Assembly: GCF_009905375.1 (NCBI RefSeq)
Contig: NW_027417107.1
Span: 1-64,000, forward strand
DNA: 64,000 nucleotides
Direction: 5' to 3'
DNA from: Apium graveolens
Lineage: Eukaryota; Streptophyta; Magnoliopsida; Apiales; Apiaceae
Shown here: one piece after another, positions 33,173 to 46,166 of the stretch
Numbering within the stretch: position 1 is the first letter of the stretch
Layout: every line of letters begins with the position of its first letter
Position numbers and translations under genes: made by a program
Notes under the pieces: generated by a model
Told to the model about the DNA's origin: nothing
The model's input: the letters and a program-made list of their open reading frames with translations, nothing else
Database searches by the model: none

Positions 33173-34199
33173 AATCCTTTAGTGGATTTTTATAACCTGT
33201 GAATACCTTAGTAGTAATCCCAGCACCTAGGCTTGGGTTACGGTATTGCATCTCAATTCCAATTGGAAGAATTTGGACATTCACTGGAGCCACCGCATAC
33301 GATGATCATTCGTACTACGGAAGTAACCTTCTTTACTAGTAAAAGGACGAAACTGTCATCTCTCGGGTATCACCCTGGCCGCATTCGGGCTACGTGTCCC
33401 ATTTTCGGGTATGCACATACTTCACAAGTTCCTGAGTACACTGAGTACCTTCGCCTGCGGTACCTTTGGTAGCCCATCTAGCACACATAGTACCAGAGTC
33501 TACCCCTCCATTGTCCTTTAAAAGAATTCTATCAATCTCGAGAACTCGAACCACATCGAAGTTCCCCAAGCGTTTTGCTTGTTGATAGAAATAGTTTATC
33601 TCTTTAAGATATAAGTGTATATATATGTATATACGTACTCCGAGAATTTCGGAGGAAGTACTAAGGATGTGAGTTGACCGTTGTCAACAGATAATTAATA
33701 AGGGGGAGAAGTTTCTTCTCGAAACTATATTCAATATAATAATAGGTCGGGATAATATTCACCGACGATCTGAAATTATTCGAATAATACTTCTAAATCA
33801 GAAAGTATATCAGGATCTATGATCTTTAAATCAATAACAATCCTTTAATAAATAATAATTAATTAAATAATAGTCCATAAATAATTAAATGGTAATTGAT
33901 ATTAATCATAACTCGAATGAGTTTACTCTCTAAAAGATTTATTTAAATAATATTCCTCAACTAGTTTGTGTTTACATAATTAATAATCTATAATGTTTAA
34001 TCGGGTTTGAATAAATAAACGTTGAAGTATACTACTCTTATAATAAAGGAATACGTATAAAATATTTATTATCCGAATCAATAAAATATAGTTGAGGGAA
34101 TATGCTCGTTGGGAAATCGTTTTAAAAAAAGTTCGAGGCGTTTTAATGTTTCGTAAGTGGACGTTGAGTCCCTTTTAAAACGTACTAATATGGATTTAT

Positions 34200-34490
34200 A
34201 ATCGTCCAAAACATCTCCGGGATGATTCCCGGGTTTATACTTTATAAAACAAAACTGACCGACTCTCGGTCTTACGACTTATACATCACGCTCTATTATA
34301 GCGTTAATATTCTTAAATAAGCACCTCCGGAATACTTCCGGGTTTTCATCAATTTAACTGACCGATCCTTGGTCTAAAATATATACACGTCACGCTACTC
34401 GCTAGCATTAACGTCCTCAATTATAAACTCCTTTGGGATACCTCCGGATTTTTATAAACTTACACCGACCGACTCTCGGTCTAAATATAA
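34200..34490. repeat. Three tandem ~105-bp units with GACCGA...TCGGTC dyads (left copy)
   Basis: GACCGACTCTCGGTC starts at 34257, GACCGATCCTTGGTC at 34360 and GACCGACTCTCGGTC at 34467, so the period is 103-107 bp. Each unit also has a CCGG...CCGG dyad (for example CCGGGATGATTCCCGG). The same array is at about 47700-47990 in the other LTR. Confidence 0.75.
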
Positions 34491-35374
34491 TATTTTGAAC
34501 TCGGTATGAACATATACTAGAAATTATTAACAATTGAGTAATATAATACATCTCAAACTTTGTAAAACAGTTTAAAGCAATCTTATGCATATATCACATT
34601 TTTGTAAAATATTCACAACACAACAGTTCTTAAAAGGTAAGGTTTGAAAACTTTCCTGGGTATCTCGAGGTGGAGGATGCTCCAGGTTCCGCTCGGAAAT
34701 CTATGACCACAAACACAATTCATTTCGTTAGGTCCCGTTCTAATTTACGGCGACTCACACTCATGCGCTATTTATTATGCACCCTCTCTACTTATACTAC
34801 CCTTATTATTCCTTTAAGTCCTTATTCACATCATGGTCGCTTCATTTTTCTAAGTATCTTGAGTTCATTCTCATTATCGTTGTTGGCTTCACTTAAAAAT
34901 TCTTACGGTTTCTACTCGCGCGGCCTCGGCTCCGACATTTTTATAAAATTGAGAAATCATTATTTTCACTTGAAATTTTTATGACAGTTAGGAAACTCAA
35001 TATTTTACTCCCTGTAGAAATTTCATGATTTATGAGCACCCTTAAGTCAATCCTTTATATTTTCAAAGTTCGTGATTTGTAGCAGTTTTTGTCGCGTAAA
35101 TCAGTTTTACTAAATCGGAATCAAGCAATTCAAGCGCCTAAACGATCCTTATAACATTTCCTATCATAGTCAAGGGTTATTTTTCAAGAAACTATAGTTT
35201 AAAACTTTGGGACTTTCTGCAGAAACTTAATGTTACGATTCGTTGGTTTTAACGGAGTTACGCTTACGATCGGGGTTTCGTTTACGCCCTAACTCTTAAC
35301 ACAACCATCAACAATCATCATTTCATCATCATCATACAAACTCCTCTCAAGAACATCATGTTCCGGAGGCAAAA

Positions 35375-35379
35375 ATAAT
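35375..35379. other. Target-site duplication of solo LTR S (left copy)
   Basis: ATAAT here is repeated at 39747-39751 directly after the LTR. Removing the insert and one copy restores the arrangement seen in the uninterrupted LTR near 48890. Confidence 0.92.
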
Positions 35380-37453
35380 TGTAATATACCCCAAAATTTT
35401 GAACTTTTTGTAACCCTTATGAATAGTGTTTTAGCTGAATGAGAAAACTTTTCATGCCACACTATGTAGGGGTTCTGTTATGGATATTCTGAGATTTTAT
35501 TAGTACTCTATATGGTATATAAGTGTATGTAAAGATCGTCAGAATCCAATTCTGAACACTTTGGTTTTTCCCGAAAATCCACTAGATACGGAAAGAATTG
35601 AGTAAAAGGTAACAGGATAAAAAGGATTTAAATTAAAGGATTATAAGAGAGGATCATAAAAGGAATATAATATATTGAGAAAGGTTAAGGGAACCTAAGT
35701 AATAAGATCCCGGGTATGATCCCTCAAACGATAAACGAAAACGAAAGTTAAGCGAACCGTATAACAGATCAGCGGTCATTAGGCAAACAATTAGGAAGTT
35801 AATCAAAGGGATAAGAGAGGATGGTGTCATCCAACCAATAGAAAGAGGACAAAGGAGGGGTGATGACATCACAAAGTGATGCAAGCATGACATAAGAGGG
35901 AAGGAAATGTGGTGGAATATTAACCACACAAAATCAAGGGTAAATGGGTAATTGACCTAAAACAAAACAAAACTAATTCAACCAACCAAGCAAATATTCA
36001 TTTTCATCAAAACAAAAACACAAAATTCTCCTTTATCCTCCCTTTGCTCTCGGCTTTTGCCATTTTCAAAGAAAATAATTTTCAAAATTCAAGTTCAAGG
36101 CTTCCTAAATTGGTAAGATAATTCCCTAGTATTCCTTATGCATAGTTATGGCTATTCTATGAGTTTAAGCCTCCAAATCATTCACAATCTTCTTCAAGAA
36201 ATCAATGAAGAAGACAATGAATAGTGACTTCAAGAATTTTAACTTGATTTTCTTGTTTTTCCTTTAAGATCCAAGCATCCCCAAGTCATCTCAAGACTTC
36301 TTAAGGCTTCCTAGCTACTCACACCACTTCAAGGAAGGTATATCATCTCCAAACCCTAGCTTTACTTTGTTAAATAGGATGATTCTAGTTGTTATGGTGA
36401 TATAGTAGCTTAATGCTTGTTGGTTTAGAATTTGGGTTGGAGTGGTAGTAAAATGGATGGTGAATCTTGTTGTTTTGGTTAAAAGAACTTAAGTATAGTT
36501 AAATTCAAGCTTAAGCATAAGTATAAATGTTAATATTGAATTTATTGGGGCTGTTAGGATGTGGTATGGATGGAGTTTGGATTGGGATGTGATTGTGGCT
36601 TGATTATGGGTTGAATTGGAAGGGTATAAAATTGGAAAATCGCGTAAACATAGCCGTCGCAATATCCGATTTACTTTAGACTACTTTTGTTCATAACATT
36701 AGGACCCGAGAACCCCCTGCTAGATTTTGACCATTGCCATGTTTAGATAGTTCATGTTACGAGCTTCATTTTGATATGTAGTTCTTTTGGTTCCGATGTA
36801 CGGTTTAGGAGAAACGACCGTTTTAAGTAACGGCATTTTGCGAACAAAACATTTCCCCTCGCCTTACTTTGAAACATAGGTTAAAGACCTTAAAGGGTTA
36901 ATTAATGTATGAAACAATTATGTTAAGTATGTTAGGCAGTTGGTAAGACACTCGCGAAGGAATCGCCTTAAAACTCGTAATGGTTAAATTATTAAAAATG
37001 GCGGAGCCGAGGGTACTCGAGTAACTTAAGAGAATCAGTAAGCGAAAAACAAGCGTTAGAGTCTAAGTTAGTTAAAGTATAGATTTACAAGTGACTTTGG
37101 TTTAATTCCAAATTACTTGTTGTTTATAGATTACCAGACTCGTCCCGAGCCTTTTATCACCCCCAGTCACTCAGGCAAGTTTTCTACCCGTTATACTGTT
37201 GTTGTGATATATATATGTATATGCATTATCTTGTGATAGATGCATGTTGGTTAATTAGCAAATTTTGCGATATATTGAAGCATGCTGATATTGTATATAT
37301 ATGCATGCCTGCTTCGTATTCTTGCCATATATATCTGTTGGTTCAGTTGATAATACCTATGCTAGAGAATAGCGGTAATTTGCATATACCCTTAGTATAG
37401 GGACCCAAAGGTGAAAACATTTTCTAAAACCGGGAGTCGAGGATCCCGAGTAG

Positions 37454-37455
<2 letters not shown>

Positions 37456-37492
<37 letters not shown>
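37456..37492. repeat. (TA)n microsatellite
   Basis: About 18 perfect TA dinucleotides within solo LTR S. Confidence 0.97.
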
Positions 37493-37494
<2 letters not shown>

Positions 37495-37545
37495 TTATAG
37501 TTTTCAAAACTATTAATCGAATAAGGTTTATTCGATAACTTTATT

Positions 37546-37815
37546 TTATTAATGAATATTATCTTGAATATTCATTCGAGGACTTATGACTCCTTTATAT
37601 TATTTATTGAATATTACTTGGATATTCATTTGAGGATGTATGACTCCTTTATTTTATTTAATGAATATTATTTATAATATTCATTCGAGGTATTATGACT
37701 CAGCTTATTATTTAATGAATATTATTTCGAATATTCATTCGAGGGCTTATGACTCAGCTTATTTTATTTATTGAATATTATTTGAATATTCATTTGAGGA
37801 TCTATGACTCCGATT
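37546..37815. repeat. Five-unit 54-55-bp minisatellite in solo LTR S
   Basis: ATGACTC occurs at 37586, 37640, 37695, 37749 and 37804. Each is preceded by a GAATATTA...GAATATTCATT dyad and a TTATTTAATGAATATTA-like block. The period is a regular 54 or 55 bp. Confidence 0.9.
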
Positions 37816-39746
37816 ATTTGCTGAGATATATTCTTTATTTTATTAAAGAATAAGGTGTCGATAATCAAACTCACTTTTGATTATTCAAATAAAGATAGTA
37901 CTTTCGTATAGGTATATCTTTAGTTATTTAATATTCATTTCAAGTATAAGTTTTAAAACTTCTACTTCAATTATTTTTATAAAGATTATTCTTTATGGGA
38001 ATATTATTTAAATAATAATATTCAGATATTTTCTAATATATTGGGACTGATTTATTTGTTAAATCAGCATCACTCCAAACATTCTTAAAAATGTTTTGCG
38101 AGTCTTCAAAATGATTTTTAAAAGTTAGAGCGGATCCCAAAACTCATTTTTATATTTAAGATCCTCCTTTCGAAGGGGATTTAAATACTCGCTCAAAACC
38201 TGAGGGATCCGGCTCTGTGGTGTGTTTTATATTCGCAACAAGGTTGTTGTTTTGATAAATGAATTGATTACTTACCCAACACTCGGGAAGTAAAATTCTT
38301 GGAACAAGTTAATCCATTAACAGGCATCGCCTGGGAAATATCGGTGAGTTTTCCTTTCCAACTAGATACGACTTCTTGGTGGAGCCGTATCAACAAGTTT
38401 CTACTTGGGGAAAGGGGGAACGAGCTTTACGTTTCAGAGTCATGGATTTCATCTGAACTAGGAGTAGCGTAAGTGGTCGAGTGGCGCCGGCCCAGCCTTA
38501 TTATATTGGTCCAAATGACCTGGAAGTTCCGCTAAGGCGGTCCATTCCTTAGGAGTTCAGTGTTCGGTTGACAAGTAAATCCGACAGGTTCTCCTCTACA
38601 TGTAGAAAATGGTGGGGTTGTACTACTACGACTGATCATCGTAAGTGGTCTTCCTGGCGCGACAAACTCCCGTAATGAGTTCATCATCCAATTGGATATT
38701 TCTGCAATACTACCCAGAGCACTTCGATAGAAAGGCTACGGTTGGGCGATTGTTGAGTGTTGGCAGGGTCAAGTTTTCAAAATGATGTTTGCATCAAATG
38801 AAGTATCTCATAACTTCATTTTATTTTGATGATATTTTAAAGATTGAATCTATTCAAGTATTATCTTGTAGTCTCATCTATGTGATGAACTGTTGAACTA
38901 ATTATAACTTGAACGGTGGTAGTTCAAGTAGTATTTGGAAAAGATATAAGTATATTGGAGTATCTTGTAACTTCATCTTTTAAAAACTTATATCTAGTAA
39001 ATGATTATCTTATGCATGTCAAAGATTTTCAGAAAAACGTTGAGACAAGGTTAGATATATGAGATCACCTTGCAACGATATTTTTATACAGTTATACACT
39101 GGAACTCTGTGTGTATTATGCATGGAAGAGGACTTCCAATATTTTGAAAAGTATATATGTATATATATATACTGAATATTTTGCGACTTCATCGCATTAA
39201 GATATCAACTTGGTTCATTTCTTTTGACCAAGACTTTCATGAGTACTATGAGAAGGCTCATATATTGTTAATCATTATGCATATTATTTTGGTGGGCTTG
39301 CTGCTCACCCTTGCTTTCTTCTTTCATCACACAACATCAGATAGACAAGATGAACAGGACCAAGCTCCCAATACGCGAGCGGATAGGAAACGTTCCGCAG
39401 TTTCCTATAGGTGTTGATGTCGCTGTAGCTGAGGTAGGAACTACCAATAGGCTAGGCTTTCAACTTATGATGTACCAGACTTATGTATAATTATGAATTG
39501 TAATAATGGCAAAGAAATGTAAATTTATTCAGAAGCCTTTTTAAGGTGTATTGACATATAATTGTGGAATAAAACGACTTGTGATTATTTTTGGATATTC
39601 ATCTCTGAGACTATAACTTGTGGTGTGTGTGTTTATTGTGGGGTCATAGTACATAGTAGTTGATTGTGTATTAAGATTGGGTGTTATTAAGGGAAATGGA
39701 ACTCGTGACAACCCGGATCCCCGACCCCGGATTTGGGGGTGTTACA

Positions 39747-40934
39747 ATAATCAACCTTAAATCTACTCAACTTTAAACTTGAAGATCTCAACAATACCAC
39801 TTCTTAAACTAAGTTTTCTACCACATACTAAATGGATCGTAAAAATGAACTTTAAATAAAGTTGGGCCAAAGATTTTTACCTTTCTTGGAAGCTTGAGAT
39901 GTGTTCTTGAGTATGGTGGAGGCTTGGAAGTGCTTGGTATGATTTTTGGAGCCTAGAACCACCATTGAAATCAAGAAATCAAGGAGAGGTTACTATTCAT
40001 ACTATTCACTAGTGAGTTTCTTGAATTTATTTCACCCATCAAACCTTGGTAAAAAGATATGAAAGAATTTTCTTACCTTAGTTTAATTGCTAGAGGCTTG
40101 AGAATTAATTGGGTGATTTTACAAGAACTAGAGCATGGAGTTTGGAATTTGAATTCCTTCTTTTCTTCCTTGGGGCCGAATGGAAGAAAAAATGGGGGTG
40201 GGGGGTATTTATATTACTTGGTTGCTTCTCTTGGATGATTTCTAGGTTGCTTCTTGGAAGGTGACTTGATATCTTTGCAACTTGATTTTATTCTTCCTAG
40301 GATAGCATTCTAGGTTTATTCTTGTCAACAAATCCATGGACATATCTTTGTAGCTTGCTAGCTTACAAGCTAAACTACAAGGTTAGCTTCCTTAGCTCAC
40401 TATTAGCTAGCTAGCTTGGTCATCCTATGGTTAGCTCACTATTTGATGAAGTAACCATGGTTACTTCCTTACCATGGTTTAGTTAGTGCGTTACGTTTAT
40501 TTAATCGTTTACGCATTCGCTCGGTCGCTTAAACGTTCTCGTAATACTTATTCGTAAATGGTTCGCGACGTAATTCCTTTCGTATTTATTCCTTATATTT
40601 TTAATTATCATACTTGAATATAAATCTGTAGGGTTTTAAACTTGTAATTATATTGTGATTCCCGTAATCCTCGATGAGTCGTAAATACGGTCATTTTTCA
40701 AAGTTCGTTTTCTTCGAAAACTAATAGCGTTTAAATACACTCATTTGGTACGTATAATCGTAATATCAACTCCGAAACTCATTTTCTCGTGCACTACATA
40801 GTGTGGGCTCAAAAGTTTTTCCCGTCCGTCAGGGTTACTATTCATTAAACGTTTTACAAGGTCTCAAAAATTCAAGTTATTATATTACCATTCATAAAGG
40901 TCTTTTACCGATATCAAAAAATTGGGTTCTTACA
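39747..40934 (-). repeat. 3' LTR of element B, second part
   Basis: Continues the interrupted LTR after the target duplication and matches about 48890-50077. On the minus strand it begins TGTAAGAACCC at 40934, directly after the polypurine tract. Confidence 0.9.
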
Positions 40935-40951
40935 GTCTTCCCCCCTTAAAA
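40935..40951 (-). other. Polypurine tract of element B
   Basis: The minus strand reads TTTTAAGGGGGGAAGAC immediately before the LTR start. It closely resembles the tract of element A. Confidence 0.88.
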
Positions 40952-41019
40952 GGATTCCGTCCCGGAATTAGTTCAAAAACAGGTAGGGATATGCTTCTCG
41001 CATGACAACCTCGAGTTCT

Positions 41020-41700
41020 CGCGTTGACCTTGCAGTATTTGATCTCTTCATAAAATTTCCACTTATCCATCTAATATATTTCCGGGTGCTCGTCCTTGTA
41101 GTCTTATGACCTCTACACGTTACTCGATATACGCTAAGTCTGGCTACGAGTTTATTAGCTCATTTTCAATCATATGTTTAGCTCTGACAGTTAAATTTCC
41201 TAACCTCGATTCGTGGTACTCGTTATAAACTTGGTGACCGTTCGACGATGGTGCTAATTTATAAGTCAACTTTCTTAGTCCTTTAATTCCTCAACTGGTC
41301 CAATAAATCTTGGGTTCAACATTCCTTTCCCTTTCAAATCTCATCACTCCCTCCTCGGGAGGTACTCTCAACAATACTTGGTCTGCTACTTCGTACTTTC
41401 TGTCTTTATAGTTCTGGTCCGCATATCTCTATTATTCATCCTGGGCTGCCATTAGCCGGGTTCTGATAAGTTTTAGGAATTTCTTTGGTTTGTTGACTCA
41501 ACTATGGTACAGTATCCTCCGTTTACCAATTTCTTCCAAACCTAAGATAGAACGATTCTTTCTTCCGTACAAACTTTGTAGCCGTTCCAATGCACGCATG
41601 ATACTCGTTATTGTCGATAATTCGATTAACGTCAACTGGCCACTTCATTCCCCTTAAAAATTGATAATATGGATGATTAGCGTATCTTCTAGTGTTTGGA
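41020..41700 (-). pseudogene. pol: Integrase C-terminal remnant of element B
   Basis: Reading the minus strand through frameshifts gives GRKNRSILGLEEIGKRRIL, then LIRTRLMAAQ, KDRKYEVADQVLLRVPPEEG, KGMLNPRFIGPVEELK and, near the end, TRELEVVMREAYPYLF. These are the ordered blocks of a chromovirus-type integrase tail, including the GPY/F-like FIGPVE and the chromodomain-end signature. Several stops intervene, so it is non-functional. It gives the lineage of element B. Confidence 0.82.
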
Positions 41701-42859
41701 ATCATCTTTCAACTTATTTATTTCCCCCTACATCGCTCCCACTAGTGCTAGAGTTTCATTCCTTAACGTTTTCCCATTTTGGGCGCATCATTTCTGTCGA
41801 TTATTCTATGTAAGAAGTTCTCGTCGCATTTCTACACGCTCGTCTCCTGCTACATGCTTAGTGCCAGATTTAACATTACTTCCCGTAGTAACGTAAAGCA
41901 CGTCATTGTCCTGTTGCCATCTTGAAGGAAGCACCATTTCATACACAATTTATTGACACATTTTAGGATCGTGCAACGTTCAGCGTCCGTCATTGGTCGG
42001 ACTTCTTTAATCATTCCCCGTATAATATCTACAGTACTACGACACTTTCTGGGTCGTACTCTTTACTCTCGCTAGCGCCTTAGACGTATGCACGTTTATT
42101 GGTACCTGCTACTAGTGATCTTTATAGGGCGTGTACGGTCTTCTTTGCCTTCTATCAGTTCTGACAATGACATCCTTCATTCTTTTCACGTTGCCCTTCG
42201 CAAGGGATATCGGCTACTATTTTTCGTATGCTAGGGTGGTAAGTACATCTACACGAATTATCCGTCAACAATAGACGATTCTCTAAACCTTTCCAAATAG
42301 ACGTATCTTCAATGATTAGGATAGTCCTCTCTATCTACTTGTCGATTTGAGAACTCTAAGTCGTGCCTATGTCCGTCCTTTTCATAAAATATCTTGGGAA
42401 ATAGTCCCGCTGTGAAATTAAATATTGGGTTATTGTGTGGCGCAGTCATCACGGGGTCTCTCTATCCCAATTATCTCTTCCGCGTTCATATAAATTTTGT
42501 AAAGTGGACATCTATTGTTTGCATAATAAAGTAAGCGGTCTTATTTAATCTATCACTCAAAATCCTCAAATAGCACGATGGCTAACTTGGTTCTTAATAA
42601 TCCTTCTTCAAAATTCATTATAATTAACTCCTAACCCTATTTGGGTCATCTACAAGTTGAAATTGCCAAATTGTAACCCTTTGCCTTTCCGTTTTCATTT
42701 TCCAACTATGTCGAATACTTACTTACCTACTCGATGACATCCCCATTCATATTCTGTCACGACTAATATCCGTTTACGTTTTTAGGCATCTTTAAGTCTT
42801 CTTGTTAAGTAATATAGCGTTCTTTTCATGCGATCCTTCTCATCAGTTATTCTGAGATT

Positions 42860-42990
42860 TGTCATCCTCAATATATATTTTCCTACTTATAGTATCGGCC
42901 ATCACATTGGCCTTTCCTTGATGATATCATGGCCTTTAATCATTTTGACTATATCCTCTATCTCGGGTTCCGTGTAAATTTTTTTTTTTC
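42860..42990 (-). pseudogene. pol: RNase H end / linker remnant of element B
   Basis: The minus strand reads HQGKANVMADTISRKIY at 42871-42923, the typical RNase H-to-integrase linker of Ty3/gypsy pol. Surrounding frames are broken. Confidence 0.75.
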
Positions 42991-45900
42991 CAAATTTCCT
43001 CATAAGTAAACTCCTTGTCCCTTTCAGTCCGAACCTTATCACAATTATTCTAGATTATTATTAGAAAGCCTTATGTCACGGTCCTTAAGCTGCGTAGACA
43101 TATCATTAGACTTCACGCAACATCCTATTTTTATCGTCAAGTATTTCTAGCACGGGATTGCTACTAACCTTACCTTTACCTTTTTGAAAATCTTATTCCT
43201 CAAATTCATACATGCTTGGTCTTTCCCGAATTTATTAGCACCTATCCCGATAATGTTTCATAGAAGTGTACCTCACTAATCACGTTGTATCCCTATTTTC
43301 GTTCTTCTATAACCATATTAAAGATACTTATGATAATAAATAAACATGGTGTTCTTCTTTTTAAAACAACTTACTCATCACGATTCTCCGATTGCACCAT
43401 CATAGCACTGAGCTTTCAGTCTCATCTATATCCCTCTTTGTTGGGAAGGCAATTAGCCTTGGAAAAATAATTTTCACGATATCGATGAAATTTAGACAGT
43501 CTTAACAAGGTTTCAAAATCTAACATCTGAACAAATAATGAGCTCTGAATAAAAGAGTCGCAATACTCAGAAGATTTATAACTTGGAAGGAAGAATGTAA
43601 CAAGGATTATCCTTCCATGTCTTTAGAATTCTATATTGTGATATTATGGAGAATATCCATTGAAAGCAATGTTTGCTGAATAATAACATCATACGAATGA
43701 TACTTGTAAGATTTTTCCATTGAAGGAATACTTTTCTTCCTGAAAAATGAAAGAAATATCGAATAACATCCTCAACCAAAGGTTAACCATTGAGGTCTCA
43801 AAGAGGTGCTATTTTGAAAGAAGGAATTCGATTCAATGATTAATAAATAAGGAAGTATATTGTTCTTCAATCACTTTGTAATTTTAATTGGATATTCGTT
43901 ATACAACGAAAGAATAAAATATTTCATGAACAAAATATTTCATAAAACTGAATATGAATTCTCGTTTGAGTGGGCGACCTAGCTAGGTCTCAAGTAAATC
44001 ATTCTTTGAAAATTTCATCAATAATTAAATCTGGCATGTATAATGCATTATGGAATAATCAAAATTTTATTGGAAGTGGAACTAGCAAAATAATAACTAG
44101 TCCATATCAAGCAATATTATTAACCGGCTAAGAAAATGGCCAGCACAATTGGTTTGGCCCATAGCAACTAGCTAGGACGATTAGCTAGGCTTTTGTCGTA
44201 TTAATTAAAATTTTGACTAGTTAGGACAATTAACTAGTCATTCATGAGAACATATGCAACTAGGCATATTTCAGTTTGTTTGCAAAAATCTCAACATCGT
44301 AACCACTGAAGAAATTGTGGCCACCTGGATGACGATTTTGAAATAAAGAGTTTTTTTTAATTTGGGCTGAGAAAGACAATTATAACTCTAAACCGAGTGG
44401 TCTTGGCATCGGAACAATCGATAGCCTCTTATTAAATATTTCTTTCCAAATAAAGGGTACAGTCATAGGTGCCCTAGTTCACCTACTTTATCAGATCTTT
44501 AAATAGAATTGAATCGGAATACCAATATCAAATTGATAACCTTACTATGATTTCAAAGTTCAATATAAAATTTCATCCCGATTAGAGGAAAAGGATTCCC
44601 GAGGAATATATGGATATTAGATCATCCACATTTTTAACAATTTGTTAGATATTTACAATCTCGACTGAGAAGAGTAAGTATGAAAGAAGAATCTAATGAA
44701 GATACTCATTATGAATATTCATCAATGAATTGAGGGAAAATTTATATATATATAAAAATCTATTGGATAATTGAAATGAGGTATAAATATTTCTGAGTTG
44801 AACAAGAAGATCATAATCTATGAATGAAAGTTCATGGATTTAACTAAAAGAATTGAACAAGTCCTGATACGGAGAAAGATTATTCAATATGGTCACATCA
44901 GAAGTTCAAAGTAGGGAATGAAAAGGATTGCCTGATATGACTTATCAAGGCGATACGAATGATCAACAATTTGGAGGGAGTAACATGACGGTAAGTAGGT
45001 GCCAAAATATCTCACTAATTATCCTAACTCTCTTTATTATCCATCTAAGGATGATCTCACCTCTTCTTCTTTGTAATTCCATGTTTCAAATAGTTTCTCT
45101 TTCAACGTCATTTTAAAATCATTTACTAACTTGACTTCCGCATGTATATCTGTCATTCGGGTGTTTTACGTCGAAGACCTCTTACTCAGAAATATTCCAA
45201 AACATCCGTTAAGCCGATAGTTTCCTGCTACAAGCATCCGTTACTAACTATAAGTGGTCAGTTCCCCTTGGGAATAGATCAAAGAGATCTCTTAGGGATC
45301 TCAATGCAGTTCATAAGTTTAGTGGCATGTGTGTGTAATTGAACATAAGTTACCAAATATATTAGAGGTCTACGTGTATATATACGTTGCCTCTAACATC
45401 ATTTCTACCGAAGAATTCCGCTCTAGACTCACTGGTCTATCCTTTTAAAAGGTTCTAAGATCAAACCATCGCTCGTTGTAATCTTATGCCATCAAATTAT
45501 AGTCAAGCCATCAATTCTCGATGCTCTCGATCTCTGAGCTAAACCATCATAACTCTTCATGTTAAGCGTACTAATAATATCAAGTAGTGTAGTTGTCTTA
45601 CGATGACATTTGTATATCATATTCAAATCTTTCTTAATGGAAATAAAAATCCTCAAGGGTATATCAGACACTATTTCTGCTGAATTCATTATTAATACGA
45701 TATTCACCTTCTCATTGGTAAAATCACACCTTCAACTAGTCTGGGTCAATAACCTCAACTGTATATTAATAATTAGACTTTTTGGTTCTCACATGTGATG
45801 CCCCTTCTTGGGCAACCTACACAGAACTACAGGTAACAAGGCTCGTGTTATCAAAATTTACATATGGTGTTGATAATATCGTCTTTACCCCAAATGCTCT

Positions 45901-46150
45901 GGAGACTCAGCTCCAAGTTCTACATCCATATCCTTGCCAAATCAAATATGATTCTAATTTTTCTCCTCAACATTCTGATAATCTCTAATGGTCTCATTAG
46001 CCATACTTTAATACCTCAAATACATACTTATCCTTACCTACCCATTGGGCTACATCCGGTAGTCCAATGATGAACTCTATATGAGCTCTCACGAAATCTC
46101 GCATCTAGACAGACTCATAACACTCTCGTTTCTAAGTACTATAACTTAAT
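42991..46150 (-). mobile_element. Unreadable 5' interior of element B
   Basis: By position this should hold reverse transcriptase, protease and gag. I could not identify any domain. Short open frames are scattered without family features. Confidence 0.55.
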
Positions 46151-46162
46151 GCTCTGATACGA
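46151..46162 (-). other. Degenerate primer-binding site of element B
   Basis: The minus strand reads TCGTATCAGAGC, one mismatch from the initiator-Met primer site, four bases from the LTR edge. Confidence 0.75.
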
Positions 46163-46166
46163 TTTC

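Larger units (their letters stand above)
33173..35379 (-). repeat. 3' LTR of element B, first part
   Basis: Matches 46673-48893 at high identity. A 25-bp deletion relative to the right copy lies near 35112, between two TAAA repeats. It is interrupted at 35380 by solo LTR S; the last five bases are the target duplication ATAAT. The open frames at 33233-33472 and 34670-34984 recur in the right copy simply because the LTRs are similar. Confidence 0.9.
35380..39746 (+). repeat. Solo LTR S (4367 bp) inserted in the LTR of element B
   Basis: It starts TGTAATATACCCC, ends GGGGGTGTTACA, and is flanked by ATAAT on both sides. No primer site, polypurine tract or pol is found inside, so it is a solo LTR left by LTR-LTR recombination. 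It shares sense-strand blocks with the LTR of B (CCACACTATGTAG near its start; TGATCATCGTA and CCAATTGGA in the second half), so it belongs to a related family but sits in the opposite orientation. It contains a TA microsatellite and a 54-55-bp minisatellite. There is no credible ORF; the open frame at 39157-39417 is LTR sequence. Confidence 0.88.

Noticed and set aside
33233..33472. ORF recurring in both LTRs of element B (also 46733-46963)
   Set aside because: It is repeated only because the LTRs are copies; it has no domain, and the frame is shifted at the C-terminal end between copies.
34670..34984. ORF recurring at 48144-48509
   Set aside because: Same reason: LTR sequence, no recognisable protein, start codon not shared.
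37546..37815. CRISPR-like array (regular repeats)
   Set aside because: Plant retroelement context, whole 54-55-bp unit repeated without unique spacers, no cas genes; it is a minisatellite.
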